A stretch of DNA of 21,346 nt, from positions 1-21,346 of the IMG/VR virus record IMGVR_UViG_3300023243_000565, one strand, 5' to 3'. Positions 7,901 to 15,489 of the stretch are shown in pieces. Numbering within the stretch: the stretch's first letter is position 1; every line of letters begins with the position of its first letter. The notes below the pieces were generated by a model. That model did not search any database. It was given only the letters and a program-made list of their open reading frames with translations, and was not told where the DNA came from. Position numbers and translations under genes: made by a program. This DNA is from a virus.

Positions 7901-9806
7901 TTTAGATGCGGATGCTGAACTATACTATGATGCTTCTGAATCTTTTCCTATTACACAGCCTGAAGGATTTCATTTGTCAGGAAATAATATTGGTTTAGGA
8001 GACCAAGACCAAACATCAAGTGTTGATGCTGTAGTTAATTTAAATTTCCAAGACTGTTTTACTTTTGGTAATGGGGTTGAGAGTTTTAAAATAAAAGATT
8101 CATTAGCTGGTAGAGCTATGGTTTTAGGCCAAAGAGTATTAGCTGTATCTAATCAAGATTACAAAGAAGCTGATAGGTTTGAGGGTATTACTTATAGTGG
8201 AGTTTACAGTAGTAATAGTGGTGTCAATAATCTTAATGAATTTAATTTAGGATTGGCAAACTTTAAAGACTGCGAAACTATATTTGGCCCAATACAAAAA
8301 ATGCATGCTCGTGAAACTGATATACTTGTTCTTCAAGAAGATAGAATAACTTACGTATTATCAAGTAAAAATTTAATTAGCGACAGTACTGGTGGAGGAG
8401 TTATCGCATCTGTTCCTCAAGTACTTGGAACTCAGATAGCTAGAATAGAAGAATATGGTATTAGTTATAATCCTGAAAGTTTTGCTTCTTGGGGTTCTGA
8501 TATGTTTTTCACTGATGTAAAAAGAGGTGCTGTTCTAAAGCTTAGAGGTACTAGTAGAAATAATGATTCGTTAGAAGTTATATCTTCTAATGGAATGAGG
8601 TCATATTTTAGAGATCAGTTTCACGAATCAATACAGACTCAGAAGTTAGGAGGATACGATCCTTATATGAATGAATATGTATTAGGAATGAACTGTACTG
8701 AGATACCTTTACCTCCAGAGGTTTCAGCTTGTGGATATACTCTTCAGAAAAACAATTTATTAAAAGACTCTGTAATAGTATCAACTATAGATTATGGCGC
8801 TGTAATTGGTGAGTCTAATATTTCTTATACTATTGCATCAGGTGGAAGTATAACTATTTCTTCTTTATGGAATGGTATTACTACTACTAGTGGCTTGCTA
8901 ACAGGTAATGGTGTATTCTCTTTTGATAAAACATTAAACACTCCTAGAAACGCTGTGGTAACGATTACTGCAATAACAGATTCTTCTTTTAATATAACAG
9001 CTGATTGCCCTACGGAAGTTCCTATAGAAGTTATAAAGGTGGTAATGAATTCTTCAGTAGATGCAAATGATTTTATACACACTGAATATAAATGGAATAA
9101 TTTAGTTGTAGTTAGTCCTATTGATTCGAGTCTTTCAACTCTTGGAAGTAATAATAAAATTGCATCTAATTATGTTTCTCAAATAGGAATTAGGTCTTTA
9201 GGTGTTTTTCCTTATAGTGGTACAGATATTACTATCAGGTCTAATAAGATTAATTTTGATGATTATGATTGGGTTGTTAATAGTGATAACTTTAAATACC
9301 TATCTAGTGATGTTTTGTTTTCGAATAACGAAGCAGATATAAATACTTTATTATCAACATCGGTAACAATACCAAACAATGAAGTATCAAATCCTTCAAT
9401 TGGATTGTATGAGGCTATTGTTCCTGGATTAGATCTACCAATAAATAATAAATATTTATATTTGATTTATGATTACAGAGAAACTAGTTGTCAGGAATTT
9501 TGTTATGACCCAGTTTCAGCTTCAGCAGCTTGTTGTGAATGTACTATTTCGTATACAGCATACCAAAGTAGCTCAATACAACAGAACAATAAAGTTGTTT
9601 GTGGTCAGCCTTTAATACAGACTTTCTATCATACAGGAACCGGTTCATTACCAGTTATAGGTGACTTTGTTTACTCATCATCAATTGGCCAACCTGGAAC
9701 AACATTAGCTCTTGGGCTATACCAGATTAGTGGAACGGATTATATAACAGTAAATAAATTTGGACTAGTTACAAAGGTAACTACTTGTCCAGTAAATCAA
9801 GTTTAA
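4998..9806 (+). CDS. Giant muzzle / stabilisation protein (P22 gp10-like position)
   Basis: 1602 residues, by far the largest tail gene. The N-terminus (INTNFVAGRMNKSVDERLLP, then GEYIDALNVRLG and IGAVENAKGN) is the signature I recall for phage stabilisation proteins, which in crAss-like phages form the muzzle closing the tail barrel, comparable in position to P22 gp10 and T7 gp12. The first 350 residues look like a beta-propeller-like core (ITGISLIDGLLFWTDDLNPP, FLCFAYRYRYSDGQYS). Long beta-rich regions follow, then a second core segment (AGRAMVLGQRVLAVSNQDYK, then YVLSSKNLI and IARIEEYGISYNPESFASWG), consistent with one fold interrupted by insertions. The C-terminal 100 residues hold a tight cysteine cluster (SCQEFCYDP then AACCECTI, about 1496-1517) and a module bounded by C1535 and C1597. 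The chain ends five residues after C1597, and the next gene starts at once with another such module. Motif recognition is from memory. Confidence 0.85.
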   Translation: MPIINTNFVAGRMNKSVDERLLPPGEYIDALNVRLGSTETTEIGAVENAKGNSRLTTLSYKGQDLSPAAVCIGAFQDGVRETLYWWVHDDENQAASDGVVDMLVSYNTTSQVINYHVITEALLNFNTDYLITGISLIDGLLFWTDDLNPPRYINILRNYDSPEDDVDKIKEEDISVIVKIPGFEDAVDNVTPLPVPKITLLNVPGGENYIKNRFLCFAYRYRYSDGQYSATSLFSLPAFSAKPFDFDTKNFNNAGMENLYNGVTVEYSTGSKNVVEIDLLFKDTNANTINVIERFIKEDYGWADNTIQSYVFTNSKIYTVLGGDELLRQYDNVPRLAKAQIIQGNRLMYGNYVDGYNFTTGSSEGTRVALDYNTKIVNTPIQSQELPFASFGTGLTYSIDPSDSKSYINNILTFDLSLTNGKLIKGAFIGFIFNIESEGTAVGSGQSDNPAWLANDQFKNANFTLEVNITLDDDYSSTYDFLTSALFQNAIGTILNTNFNPLSTSDQGSSLTDFFNNELSSPSTSFQFSKTNSGVTSSVIQQGFLLSGISPGSDTFNIQIIGMQYQNTDTTPTTTDIYEYFRFVSGEAGFSNTVNTGSLHSNRDYETGIVYSDGFGRSSTVLVSERNTVYVEPGNSDTQNTIQVALSSLAPYWAERYKFVVKPSLANYEVIYTNLYYVRPSDNMVFFKLEGDNVNKVTKGQTLIIKADVSGPLSRLEKAEVLEVQAEARDFLALSSELGEDSNQLAGLYMQMKNQNFDIVIPEDSVIEYGEMVVRSSSNGCTSGRKIAYPCYTQDVVGDSSATTNYTVPAGSSVKVKVRAFRNDTFNGRSCQEILWEWDQQYISSDDYLDLRKWWVGDNINPVIADPGNLSDETTINYIQSLANPSGTPGNDILDTKGVADNVECESFEVTFQWIQGDSQSADDPLYLGVSSGMHGCYRPTQSNRTADLHVELIVQRANTLMVFESEPLDADAELYYDASESFPITQPEGFHLSGNNIGLGDQDQTSSVDAVVNLNFQDCFTFGNGVESFKIKDSLAGRAMVLGQRVLAVSNQDYKEADRFEGITYSGVYSSNSGVNNLNEFNLGLANFKDCETIFGPIQKMHARETDILVLQEDRITYVLSSKNLISDSTGGGVIASVPQVLGTQIARIEEYGISYNPESFASWGSDMFFTDVKRGAVLKLRGTSRNNDSLEVISSNGMRSYFRDQFHESIQTQKLGGYDPYMNEYVLGMNCTEIPLPPEVSACGYTLQKNNLLKDSVIVSTIDYGAVIGESNISYTIASGGSITISSLWNGITTTSGLLTGNGVFSFDKTLNTPRNAVVTITAITDSSFNITADCPTEVPIEVIKVVMNSSVDANDFIHTEYKWNNLVVVSPIDSSLSTLGSNNKIASNYVSQIGIRSLGVFPYSGTDITIRSNKINFDDYDWVVNSDNFKYLSSDVLFSNNEADINTLLSTSVTIPNNEVSNPSIGLYEAIVPGLDLPINNKYLYLIYDYRETSCQEFCYDPVSASAACCECTISYTAYQSSSIQQNNKVVCGQPLIQTFYHTGTGSLPVIGDFVYSSSIGQPGTTLALGLYQISGTDYITVNKFGLVTKVTTCPVNQV

Positions 9807-11072
9807 ATGGGAGTATTAGGAACATATTGTTTTGATGGATTAAATTTTTCTCAAGCCTCTGCGCTTTTTAGTGACGCATCATTATCGGTTTTAGCTGATG
9901 ATGGTTATTATTCTCAAGGAGGTATAGTTAGACAGCAATTAAATGGAGTTTTATTAAAAGCTAACGCTTGTGGATCGTGTTCTATTTCTTGTGGAAATGG
10001 AGTTTCTGTAAGTATTAGTCAGAATGGATTCTTTGATATAAATTTTGATGTTGGTAATAGTATTGGGGCAGTAGTTGCTTATTTTTATATGGGTACCTCT
10101 ATTGCTGATGGTGTCATTGCTAACTATGATTCGAATAATTATAATAGGTTAACCGCAAAAGGAAACGATGGTACTATTTTAATAGACGGATCTGGTGCTA
10201 ATGTTGATTATGCTGGTATTGGAAATCAAAACACTGGGGATCCTACTTATGTAGGTAGTAATTCTTCTAATATTATTAGATCTTACACCAACACGAATAC
10301 TACTCCTGGACAATGTTCTCCTGGAGATGCTCCTGAAAATTACAGTTATTCAGGGTCTTCGTATGTTGCTCAGGGAACTTTAAATCCATTAACGGTAACC
10401 AACGAAATGTGTGGAAGAGCTTCTAGTGGTAGCCCTGTGTTTACAATAGTAATACCTAAGACAAACTTAACTATTAATTCTTTAAACTTAAAAATTTCTG
10501 CTCCTGCGTGTGGAACTTTCTTTTCATATGAATTAGATTGTCCTATTTCTTTACCGTCTTTTAGTTCTTCAAATGCCTCTCTAACAACGGATTGTGATAC
10601 TACTCAAAACCAGACTTTTTATTTTGTAAGAAATGCTGTAGGAACAGGTACACCTTTTACCTTAGATACAAATACAATACCTGAAGTTGGTAATTTTGTT
10701 TTTATTGATGAAAATGGTGGTACTTATTTAAATGACAACTCTGATATATTGTACTACGTAACTGGAACTACTTCTATTGGTGTTAGAAATGGTGTTGTAA
10801 TATCTTCACAGCAATGTGAAAACAATTCATCAGACCCAAAAACAATGGGGCCAACTTCTACTTCTAGAAATGAAGCATGTTCTACTACTACTACACCTAA
10901 TACAGCTTATTTTTTAAACAATATAGTAGCAGAAGGTGTTACGGTTTTCTCTGATTCTAATTTGAATACTCCTTTTGTTGGTGATAGTGGATTTTACAAA
11001 CTGGAGGACGGTAAAGATAAAGCGATACAGATTGATTCATCAGGTGAAATTATATCTCCAGTGTTTCTTTGT
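9600..11072 (+). repeat. Cysteine-bounded beta modules spanning two genes
   Basis: At protein level at least four related modules of about 60-75 residues recur. They are muzzle C1535-C1597 (TFYHTGTGSLPVIGDFVY); a module from muzzle C1597 across the stop-start to C55 of the next protein (ASALFSDASLSVLADDGYY); then C263-C337 (TFYFVRNAVGTGTPF, IPEVGNFVFID); and C358-C422 (VTVFSDSNLNTPFVGDSGFY). Each begins and ends at a cysteine and closes with an NGVV/GLV/GEI-type turn before the last cysteine. Two sub-types are visible: the TFY...GDFVY pair and the LFSD/VFSD...GYY/GFY pair. Found by eye; the DNA is not recognisably repeated. Confidence 0.6.
9804..9809 (+). other. TAAATG junction splitting the muzzle at a module boundary
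   Basis: The TAA of the 1602-aa gene is followed immediately by the ATG of the 498-aa gene, in the same frame. Without this one codon the two would be a single 2100-residue chain. The break falls six codons after a boundary cysteine, so no module is cut in its core. Re-initiation, occasional stop readthrough, or a true gene split are all possible. Confidence 0.6.
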
Positions 11073-11303
11073 GGTTCATCTCTTTATAAACTAAGTGATT
11101 GTAGTTCTAATTTATTTTACACTGTAGCTAATGACTATCCTGCTCAATTAGGAGATGTTATGCAATATCAAATTGGAACTCCAGGTTCCGGAGCTGTATA
11201 CTGTGGTGAAGTTGTAGACTTAAATCAAGGAGGACAAGCAGATGCTACTTTAGTAAACGGCCTTAAGTATGATTGTAATGATAGTGTACACTGTGCGCAA
11301 TAA
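9807..11303 (+). CDS. Muzzle-associated Cys-rich modular beta protein
   Basis: 498 residues, rich in Ser, Thr, Asn and Gly, with 16 cysteines by my count, high for a phage structural protein. Residues 1-55 form one Cys-bounded module. A cysteine cluster (ACGSCSISCG, 54-63) follows. Residues about 64-255 are a separate beta region with GAVVAYFYMGTSIADGVI, FTIVIPKTNLTINS and CPISLPSFSSS. Then come modules at 263-337 and 358-422 and a last partial one to the end (LFYTVANDYPAQLGDVMQY). I recall the GAV...DGVI and VIPK...LPSF patterns from C-terminal parts of very long stabilisation proteins in uncultured marine phages, so this gene looks like a detached part of the muzzle. It probably assembles on the outer tip of the tail and could contact the host surface. 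No membrane segment, signal peptide or catalytic motif is seen. Binding function is inference. Confidence 0.72.
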   Translation: MGVLGTYCFDGLNFSQASALFSDASLSVLADDGYYSQGGIVRQQLNGVLLKANACGSCSISCGNGVSVSISQNGFFDINFDVGNSIGAVVAYFYMGTSIADGVIANYDSNNYNRLTAKGNDGTILIDGSGANVDYAGIGNQNTGDPTYVGSNSSNIIRSYTNTNTTPGQCSPGDAPENYSYSGSSYVAQGTLNPLTVTNEMCGRASSGSPVFTIVIPKTNLTINSLNLKISAPACGTFFSYELDCPISLPSFSSSNASLTTDCDTTQNQTFYFVRNAVGTGTPFTLDTNTIPEVGNFVFIDENGGTYLNDNSDILYYVTGTTSIGVRNGVVISSQQCENNSSDPKTMGPTSTSRNEACSTTTTPNTAYFLNNIVAEGVTVFSDSNLNTPFVGDSGFYKLEDGKDKAIQIDSSGEIISPVFLCGSSLYKLSDCSSNLFYTVANDYPAQLGDVMQYQIGTPGSGAVYCGEVVDLNQGGQADATLVNGLKYDCNDSVHCAQ

Positions 11304-11323
11304 TAATAATAAATTATAAAAAA

Positions 11324-12142
11324 ATGTCTTTAAATTGTAGTAATAGTACAGTAACGTACAGTGAAAGTGCAAAAGGATTTCCTTCTTTTTACAGCTTTAT
11401 ACCAGAGTATATGATTGGTATGAATAGTTTTTTCTATAGCTTTAAAGAAGGTAACCTGTGGAGACACAATACAAATCCAGTGCGTAACAATTTTTATGGA
11501 GAGCAACATAAATCTACAATAACAAGTGTATTTAATCCTCAGCCCACACAAGCAATAAAATTATTTAAAACGTTATCGTATGAATCAACAACAACTGTAG
11601 ATAATCAGGCAAATGCTGCCTGGAGTTGTACTTATTTAAAAACTGATTTAACGGATGGTAATCCTGGATCTATGTTATCAACTTATTTTCAACAAAAAGA
11701 AGGGGAGTGGTTTAGCTACATAAGAACAAATGAATCAACGATAAACTTTAAAGCTAGGTCAGCAAATGGTATAGGAAACTGTACTGCTATTAGTGGTTTA
11801 TCTGATGATATATTATTAGAATTCAACGTTTCAGTTGGCTCTATTCTTAGTATTGGTGATTTAGTTTATGCTGCAAATATAGAGAACGGTTCTGTAGTTG
11901 GAATTCCTATAGCTGCTGGTATTGTAATTTCAAAAAACTCCAGCAGTATTTCTATAAATGCAACTCCTACACAGAACTATACAGTTCCTACTGTTGGTCA
12001 GTACATAATGTATATAAAAAATGCTGTTGCAGAGTCTACTGGAGCTAGAGGTTACTACTTAGAATTTAAGTTAGAAAATAATTCCTCAAATCCAGTTGAA
12101 TTGTTTTCTGTGGGCAGTAGCGTCATGAAAAGTAATCCATAG
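11324..12142 (+). CDS. Muzzle C-terminal-domain-like tail protein
   Basis: 272 residues. The N-terminal half has the series KGFPSFYSFIPEYMIGMNSF, FYSFKEGNLWRHNTNPVRNN, FYG, STITSVFNPQP, IKLFKTLSYES and KEGEWFSYIRTNES. I recall this run of aromatic motifs as the final conserved domain of stabilisation/muzzle proteins in marine phages, where it is usually fused to the main chain. Here it stands alone, with a beta module (SVGSILSIGDLVY, then TVPTVGQYIMYIKN) as its C-terminal half, related in style to the modules of the two genes upstream. The gene starts after four in-line TAA codons and an A-rich leader (TATAAAAAA). It uses TAG as stop, the only TAG or TGA stop in the window. It likely completes the tail tip together with the 1602- and 498-residue proteins. 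No enzyme motif is visible. Confidence 0.75.
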   Translation: MSLNCSNSTVTYSESAKGFPSFYSFIPEYMIGMNSFFYSFKEGNLWRHNTNPVRNNFYGEQHKSTITSVFNPQPTQAIKLFKTLSYESTTTVDNQANAAWSCTYLKTDLTDGNPGSMLSTYFQQKEGEWFSYIRTNESTINFKARSANGIGNCTAISGLSDDILLEFNVSVGSILSIGDLVYAANIENGSVVGIPIAAGIVISKNSSSISINATPTQNYTVPTVGQYIMYIKNAVAESTGARGYYLEFKLENNSSNPVELFSVGSSVMKSNP

Positions 12143-12150
12143 AATTTCTG

Positions 12151-12158
12151 TATATTTG
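12151..12158 (+). promoter_or_regulatory. Candidate Bacteroidetes-type -7 promoter element
   Basis: A second exact TATATTTG, matching TAnnTTTG, lies in the 20-base gap between the tail gene and the GNAT-like gene, 4 bases before the ATG at 12163. A start 6-8 bases downstream would fall on or just after that ATG, giving leaderless or internally started messages. No TTG box is seen at the usual distance. It could instead drive the cargo genes beyond. Weak on its own; its value is that the same octamer appears in two of the few gaps. Confidence 0.3.
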
Positions 12159-12162
12159 TGAT

Positions 12163-12573
12163 ATGGAATTACATATAAGAAGATTAGTTGAATCGGATTA
12201 CGATAATATTTTGTGTAAATGGTGGAAAGATTGGAGATGGACACCACCTTCTAGAGACTTTTTACCTAACGATGGAGTAGGCGGTATTATAGTTTACGAT
12301 GGAAATACTCCTGTTTGTGCAGGGTATGTTTATATTACCAATTCAAAAGTAGGTTGGTGTGATTGGATTATATCTAACTTTGAATATAAAGACAAGAGTA
12401 ATAGAAAAGAAGCTTTAAATGAGCTGATACGTGCTTTAACTGACACATTAAAAAAAGGTGGTTGTAAGTATTCTTACGCTCTTATAAAATCCAAATCTCT
12501 AATTGGAAATTATGTAAATAACGGCTATGTTGAGGGAGATAGTTACAATAAAGAAATGATAAAAATATTATAA
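12163..12573 (+). CDS. GNAT-like acetyltransferase-fold protein
   Basis: 136 residues, close to a minimal GNAT domain. The order of elements fits that fold: first helix with IRRLVESDYDNILCKWWKDW, strands 2-4 with GGIIVYDGNTPVCAGYVY and GWCDWIISN, a helix with KEALNELIRALTDTLKKGG, then strand 5 KYSYALIKS, helix IGNYVNNGYV and the last strand EMIKIL. The usual acetyl-CoA pyrophosphate loop (Q/R-x-x-G-x-G/A) is not apparent; the equivalent place reads DKSNRKEAL. It may therefore bind a different ligand, have weak activity or be structural. I recall small GNAT-like genes at this place, between tail and internal-protein genes, in marine podovirus-like phages. It starts four bases after a candidate promoter and ends one base before the next gene. 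Substrate unknown. Confidence 0.72.
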   Translation: MELHIRRLVESDYDNILCKWWKDWRWTPPSRDFLPNDGVGGIIVYDGNTPVCAGYVYITNSKVGWCDWIISNFEYKDKSNRKEALNELIRALTDTLKKGGCKYSYALIKSKSLIGNYVNNGYVEGDSYNKEMIKIL

Positions 12574-12574
12574 T

Positions 12575-13420
12575 ATGGCGGCAGTAACAGCATCAGTAGT
12601 AGGTATAGCAACAGGTCTTGCATCAGCAGGTATGAGTTTTAGTCAAGCAGCTAAAGCGTCTGATGCTGAATCTAAAGCATTAAAGGCTTCTGAAGAATTA
12701 ATGGAGGAGGCTAAAAAAGAAGCAGAAGTTAGATACCTAGAAGGATTAAATGTTCCTTTAGATGGATACGATGAAGAAGCTCGTGCAAACTTACAAGCTC
12801 AACAACAAGGGTTACAAGCTCTTCAAGAGGGTGACCCTAGAAATTTAGCTGCTGGTGTAGGTAGAGTTGGAGCAGCTGCAACTTTAACGAATGAAGGTAT
12901 TCGTAACGACAAGAATAGAGAGCTATATGATTTAGAAAAAGCTCAAGTATTAGAACAACAAGCAATAGGGCAAGATTTAAAAGATATGGCTGTTGGTGCT
13001 GCTGCTGATCAGCAAATGATTTCTCGTGATGCTGCTGAAAATAAAGCTGCTGCTCAACAAAGTGCATTTGCAGGTATAGGTCAAGCGGCTAGTTCTGCGG
13101 CCAGCTTAGTTCCATTATACGCGAAGTCAAAAACAGATAGAGATATTAGTGATATTTTAGGAAATACAGATACTGCTAATATGAGAATAATGGGAGATAA
13201 TCCTAATAGTAATAGTAATTTATTTGAAAAATACACATTAGCAGGTAACAATTCAGAGGCGTCTAAATATGCTCCTCAGATTAGTGGCTCTGCAGCTATG
13301 AGTAATTCTCAGATTATGCAGGAAATTACAGCAATGGGTTATACTGCGGAGGAACTACGTGCATTGAAAAAAGCTAAGAGTGGTTTTAATATTAACACGT
13401 CAGGAAGATTCTCTAGATAA
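12575..13420 (+). CDS. Ala/Gln-rich internal virion (ejection) protein
   Basis: 281 residues. The first 25 residues (AAVTASVVGIATGLASAGMS) are small, hydrophobic and glycine-bearing, a possible membrane-inserting helix. Residues about 28-190 are helical and rich in Ala, Glu and Gln (KASEELMEEAKKEAEVRYLE, NLQAQQQGLQALQ, KAAAQQSAFAGIGQAAS), coiled-coil-like. The C-terminus is more polar and Asn/Ser-rich. Size, composition and place, as first of three cargo genes after the tail genes, resemble small internal proteins such as T7 gp14, which are packed in the head and form part of the DNA-ejection channel in the cell envelope. That comparison is by character and order only; I see no sequence match. 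Start codon follows the previous stop by one base, indicating coupling. Confidence 0.68.
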   Translation: MAAVTASVVGIATGLASAGMSFSQAAKASDAESKALKASEELMEEAKKEAEVRYLEGLNVPLDGYDEEARANLQAQQQGLQALQEGDPRNLAAGVGRVGAAATLTNEGIRNDKNRELYDLEKAQVLEQQAIGQDLKDMAVGAAADQQMISRDAAENKAAAQQSAFAGIGQAASSAASLVPLYAKSKTDRDISDILGNTDTANMRIMGDNPNSNSNLFEKYTLAGNNSEASKYAPQISGSAAMSNSQIMQEITAMGYTAEELRALKKAKSGFNINTSGRFSR

Positions 13421-13426
13421 AAAATT

Positions 13427-15484
13427 ATGGCAGAAAATAAAAGTACACCACAGGCATCAAATAAATATTCTATTTACGCTCAGAGAAATGTAGAAAGCAC
13501 TCAAGTTGACTGGTCTAAAATAGCCAGTACTTTAACTAAAGGAGCTGAATCAATCAGAGATGAGAGGCAAGGTCGTAAAGACGCTATAGACGTAGCTACT
13601 CAGGATTCAATGGAGCAGCTTAGTAAGGTTGAAGATGTAAATAATCAAGATGCTGCTAGTTTACTTATTGATGGCTCAAGTATGTCTACTGAGTCTCTCA
13701 GAGTTCAATCAAATATGCTGAAACGTGGTTTAATAAAGCCAAAAGATTTTAAGCTTTTTATGCAACAACAAAAAAATGGGTATTCAAATTTAAACACAGC
13801 TGTAAAGGGCTGGGATAAATGGGCTACACAAGCAACTGAAAGGTTGGCTATTGCAAAAGCTACAAGTTCACCTATAGCAAGTGAGTTAGAGATTGAATTA
13901 AACAAACAGCTAGAAGGTTTAGGTAACTTAAAGAATAAAAAACTATGGACTAATCCTGTAAATGGCCAAATGCAGTTGGTTACTATGGGTAAGAATAAGG
14001 ATGGCATCTATAATGTTATGCCTGATTACAATACTGAAAAAGAAAAGTTTCAGAATCCAAACACTATGAATAACTTGATGAAGTTTAAGTTAGATAGGTT
14101 TGATATGAAGTCTGCGACAAAAAGAATTACAGACCAAACTGCTACAATTATAACTGCATACGAAGGTAATTATAATGTTTTATCAGGTGGTGGAGCGATA
14201 TATTCAAAAGAAAGTTTTAGACAGTTAGGTAAATTTGGAAAAGATTCAAATGGCAAAAAGCTAACATTTAAAGACTGGAAAGAAAACGAGATTGATGCTG
14301 TTGTTGGTAGCTCTTCAGAGACTAATAATTCTAATGCCGGTCAAGTGCTTGCTGGTAGAGGTTACAAATATGCTAGAACTAAAAAACAATTTAAGTCTCA
14401 GTATCCAAATCTTGATGAAAAATTCTTTATTCCTTACGAAACAATTTCAGGAAGACCAGAAATTACATTAACTTCTGCTCAACAAAAAGAGGCTAGAAAT
14501 TTTGTAAACAATCAAATTGAAGCTGGTATCGATGATAAATTAACAATATCTTCTGCTAAGGCTGGTCAACAAAAAAGACAAGACACAACAAACACCACTG
14601 ATATAAATGATGCGAAAAACAGAAGGGTTGCATATGCTGGTGATTTAAATAACCTTATGTCTGGGGACTCAGGAAAAGCTTCTGCTGTTGGTGAGGATAG
14701 AATAGTAGACATGAACAAAAGATTCAAAGAGTCTAAAAGTCAGTCAACTAAAGAGATACAAAAAATATCAAGAAACGCTGACGAGTTTGTTATCAAACAA
14801 AAAGAGAAAGGAAAAGATATATCTGTTAAAATACAGAGGTATGAAAAGGATGGTAAAGGTGGGTATGATTCTTCTAGACCAAGACCAGCAAAAGAAATAG
14901 CGAGAGAGCTTTACAGGCAAATACTTCCTGCTGATGCTACTGATATGTCATTTGATCAATTTTATCAAGATGCCATAGATGATGGGTTTAGTTTTACTCC
15001 AAGAATGATTGATAATGGTAGTGGTACTATGGTTCCTAACCCTGATTACAAAGGTGATGAAACTACTTCTACTACTGAAAACATAAGACCAATTGAATTA
15101 TATTCTTCAGGGAGTGATTATACTGATTTAAACTTCACGAAAACATTAGCTGATGAGTACGCTTTAATACCTAAAGGTAGAGATAATTTTGAAGCGGCTA
15201 CTCCTGTTGTAATGAAATCAGTTGAAAGAGGTTTATCTGCAATACCTGGAGCTAGAGGTATCACAGTGACCAGTAACGATGTAAGATTTGATAGTACTAA
15301 CGAGATTATTGTAAACTTCAATAACCCAGTTACTGGGAAGCCTGATAAAAAAGTTTTTAAATTTAATGAAGACACAACTAAACTTCAAGGAGATGTTGAT
15401 GTTTTTATTAATGAGCAAATACAATTGTACAACGATTCAATAGGAAGTGATATAAAAGGAAACGCATCAAGATTTAATAAATAA
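13427..15484 (+). CDS. Large internal virion / cargo protein
   Basis: 685 residues, mostly helical and polar, with no signal peptide, membrane helix or cysteine that I can see. The N-terminus (VDWSKIASTLTKGAESIRDE) and a repeated-helix middle region carry many Lys, Asn and Gln. A segment near LTSAQQKEARNFVNNQIEAG (about 345-364) is one I recall from cargo-like proteins of marine flavobacterial phages. The C-terminal third (YRQILPADATDMSFDQFYQD, then GRDNFEAATPVVMKSVERGL and IIVNFNNPVTGKPDKKVFKF) looks like a compact alpha/beta domain. Placed between the small Ala-rich gene and the giant gene, it occupies the slot of T7 gp15 and of the crAss cargo proteins, which are ejected with the DNA. No catalytic motif is visible, so only the virion-cargo role is proposed, by position. 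Confidence 0.68.
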   Translation: MAENKSTPQASNKYSIYAQRNVESTQVDWSKIASTLTKGAESIRDERQGRKDAIDVATQDSMEQLSKVEDVNNQDAASLLIDGSSMSTESLRVQSNMLKRGLIKPKDFKLFMQQQKNGYSNLNTAVKGWDKWATQATERLAIAKATSSPIASELEIELNKQLEGLGNLKNKKLWTNPVNGQMQLVTMGKNKDGIYNVMPDYNTEKEKFQNPNTMNNLMKFKLDRFDMKSATKRITDQTATIITAYEGNYNVLSGGGAIYSKESFRQLGKFGKDSNGKKLTFKDWKENEIDAVVGSSSETNNSNAGQVLAGRGYKYARTKKQFKSQYPNLDEKFFIPYETISGRPEITLTSAQQKEARNFVNNQIEAGIDDKLTISSAKAGQQKRQDTTNTTDINDAKNRRVAYAGDLNNLMSGDSGKASAVGEDRIVDMNKRFKESKSQSTKEIQKISRNADEFVIKQKEKGKDISVKIQRYEKDGKGGYDSSRPRPAKEIARELYRQILPADATDMSFDQFYQDAIDDGFSFTPRMIDNGSGTMVPNPDYKGDETTSTTENIRPIELYSSGSDYTDLNFTKTLADEYALIPKGRDNFEAATPVVMKSVERGLSAIPGARGITVTSNDVRFDSTNEIIVNFNNPVTGKPDKKVFKFNEDTTKLQGDVDVFINEQIQLYNDSIGSDIKGNASRFNK

Positions 15485-15489
15485 GAACA

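Noticed and set aside
11300-11323. TAATAATAATAA as a repeat or regulatory element
   Set aside because: It is a short run of stop triplets in a 20-base A/T-rich gap, with no hairpin; redundancy of stops is enough to explain it.
12140-12178. TAG recoding to Gln, as known in some crAss-like phages
   Set aside because: Reading through TAG would add only 11 codons and overlap the next gene. No other TAG or TGA needs reading through, and all other stops are TAA, so the standard code suffices.
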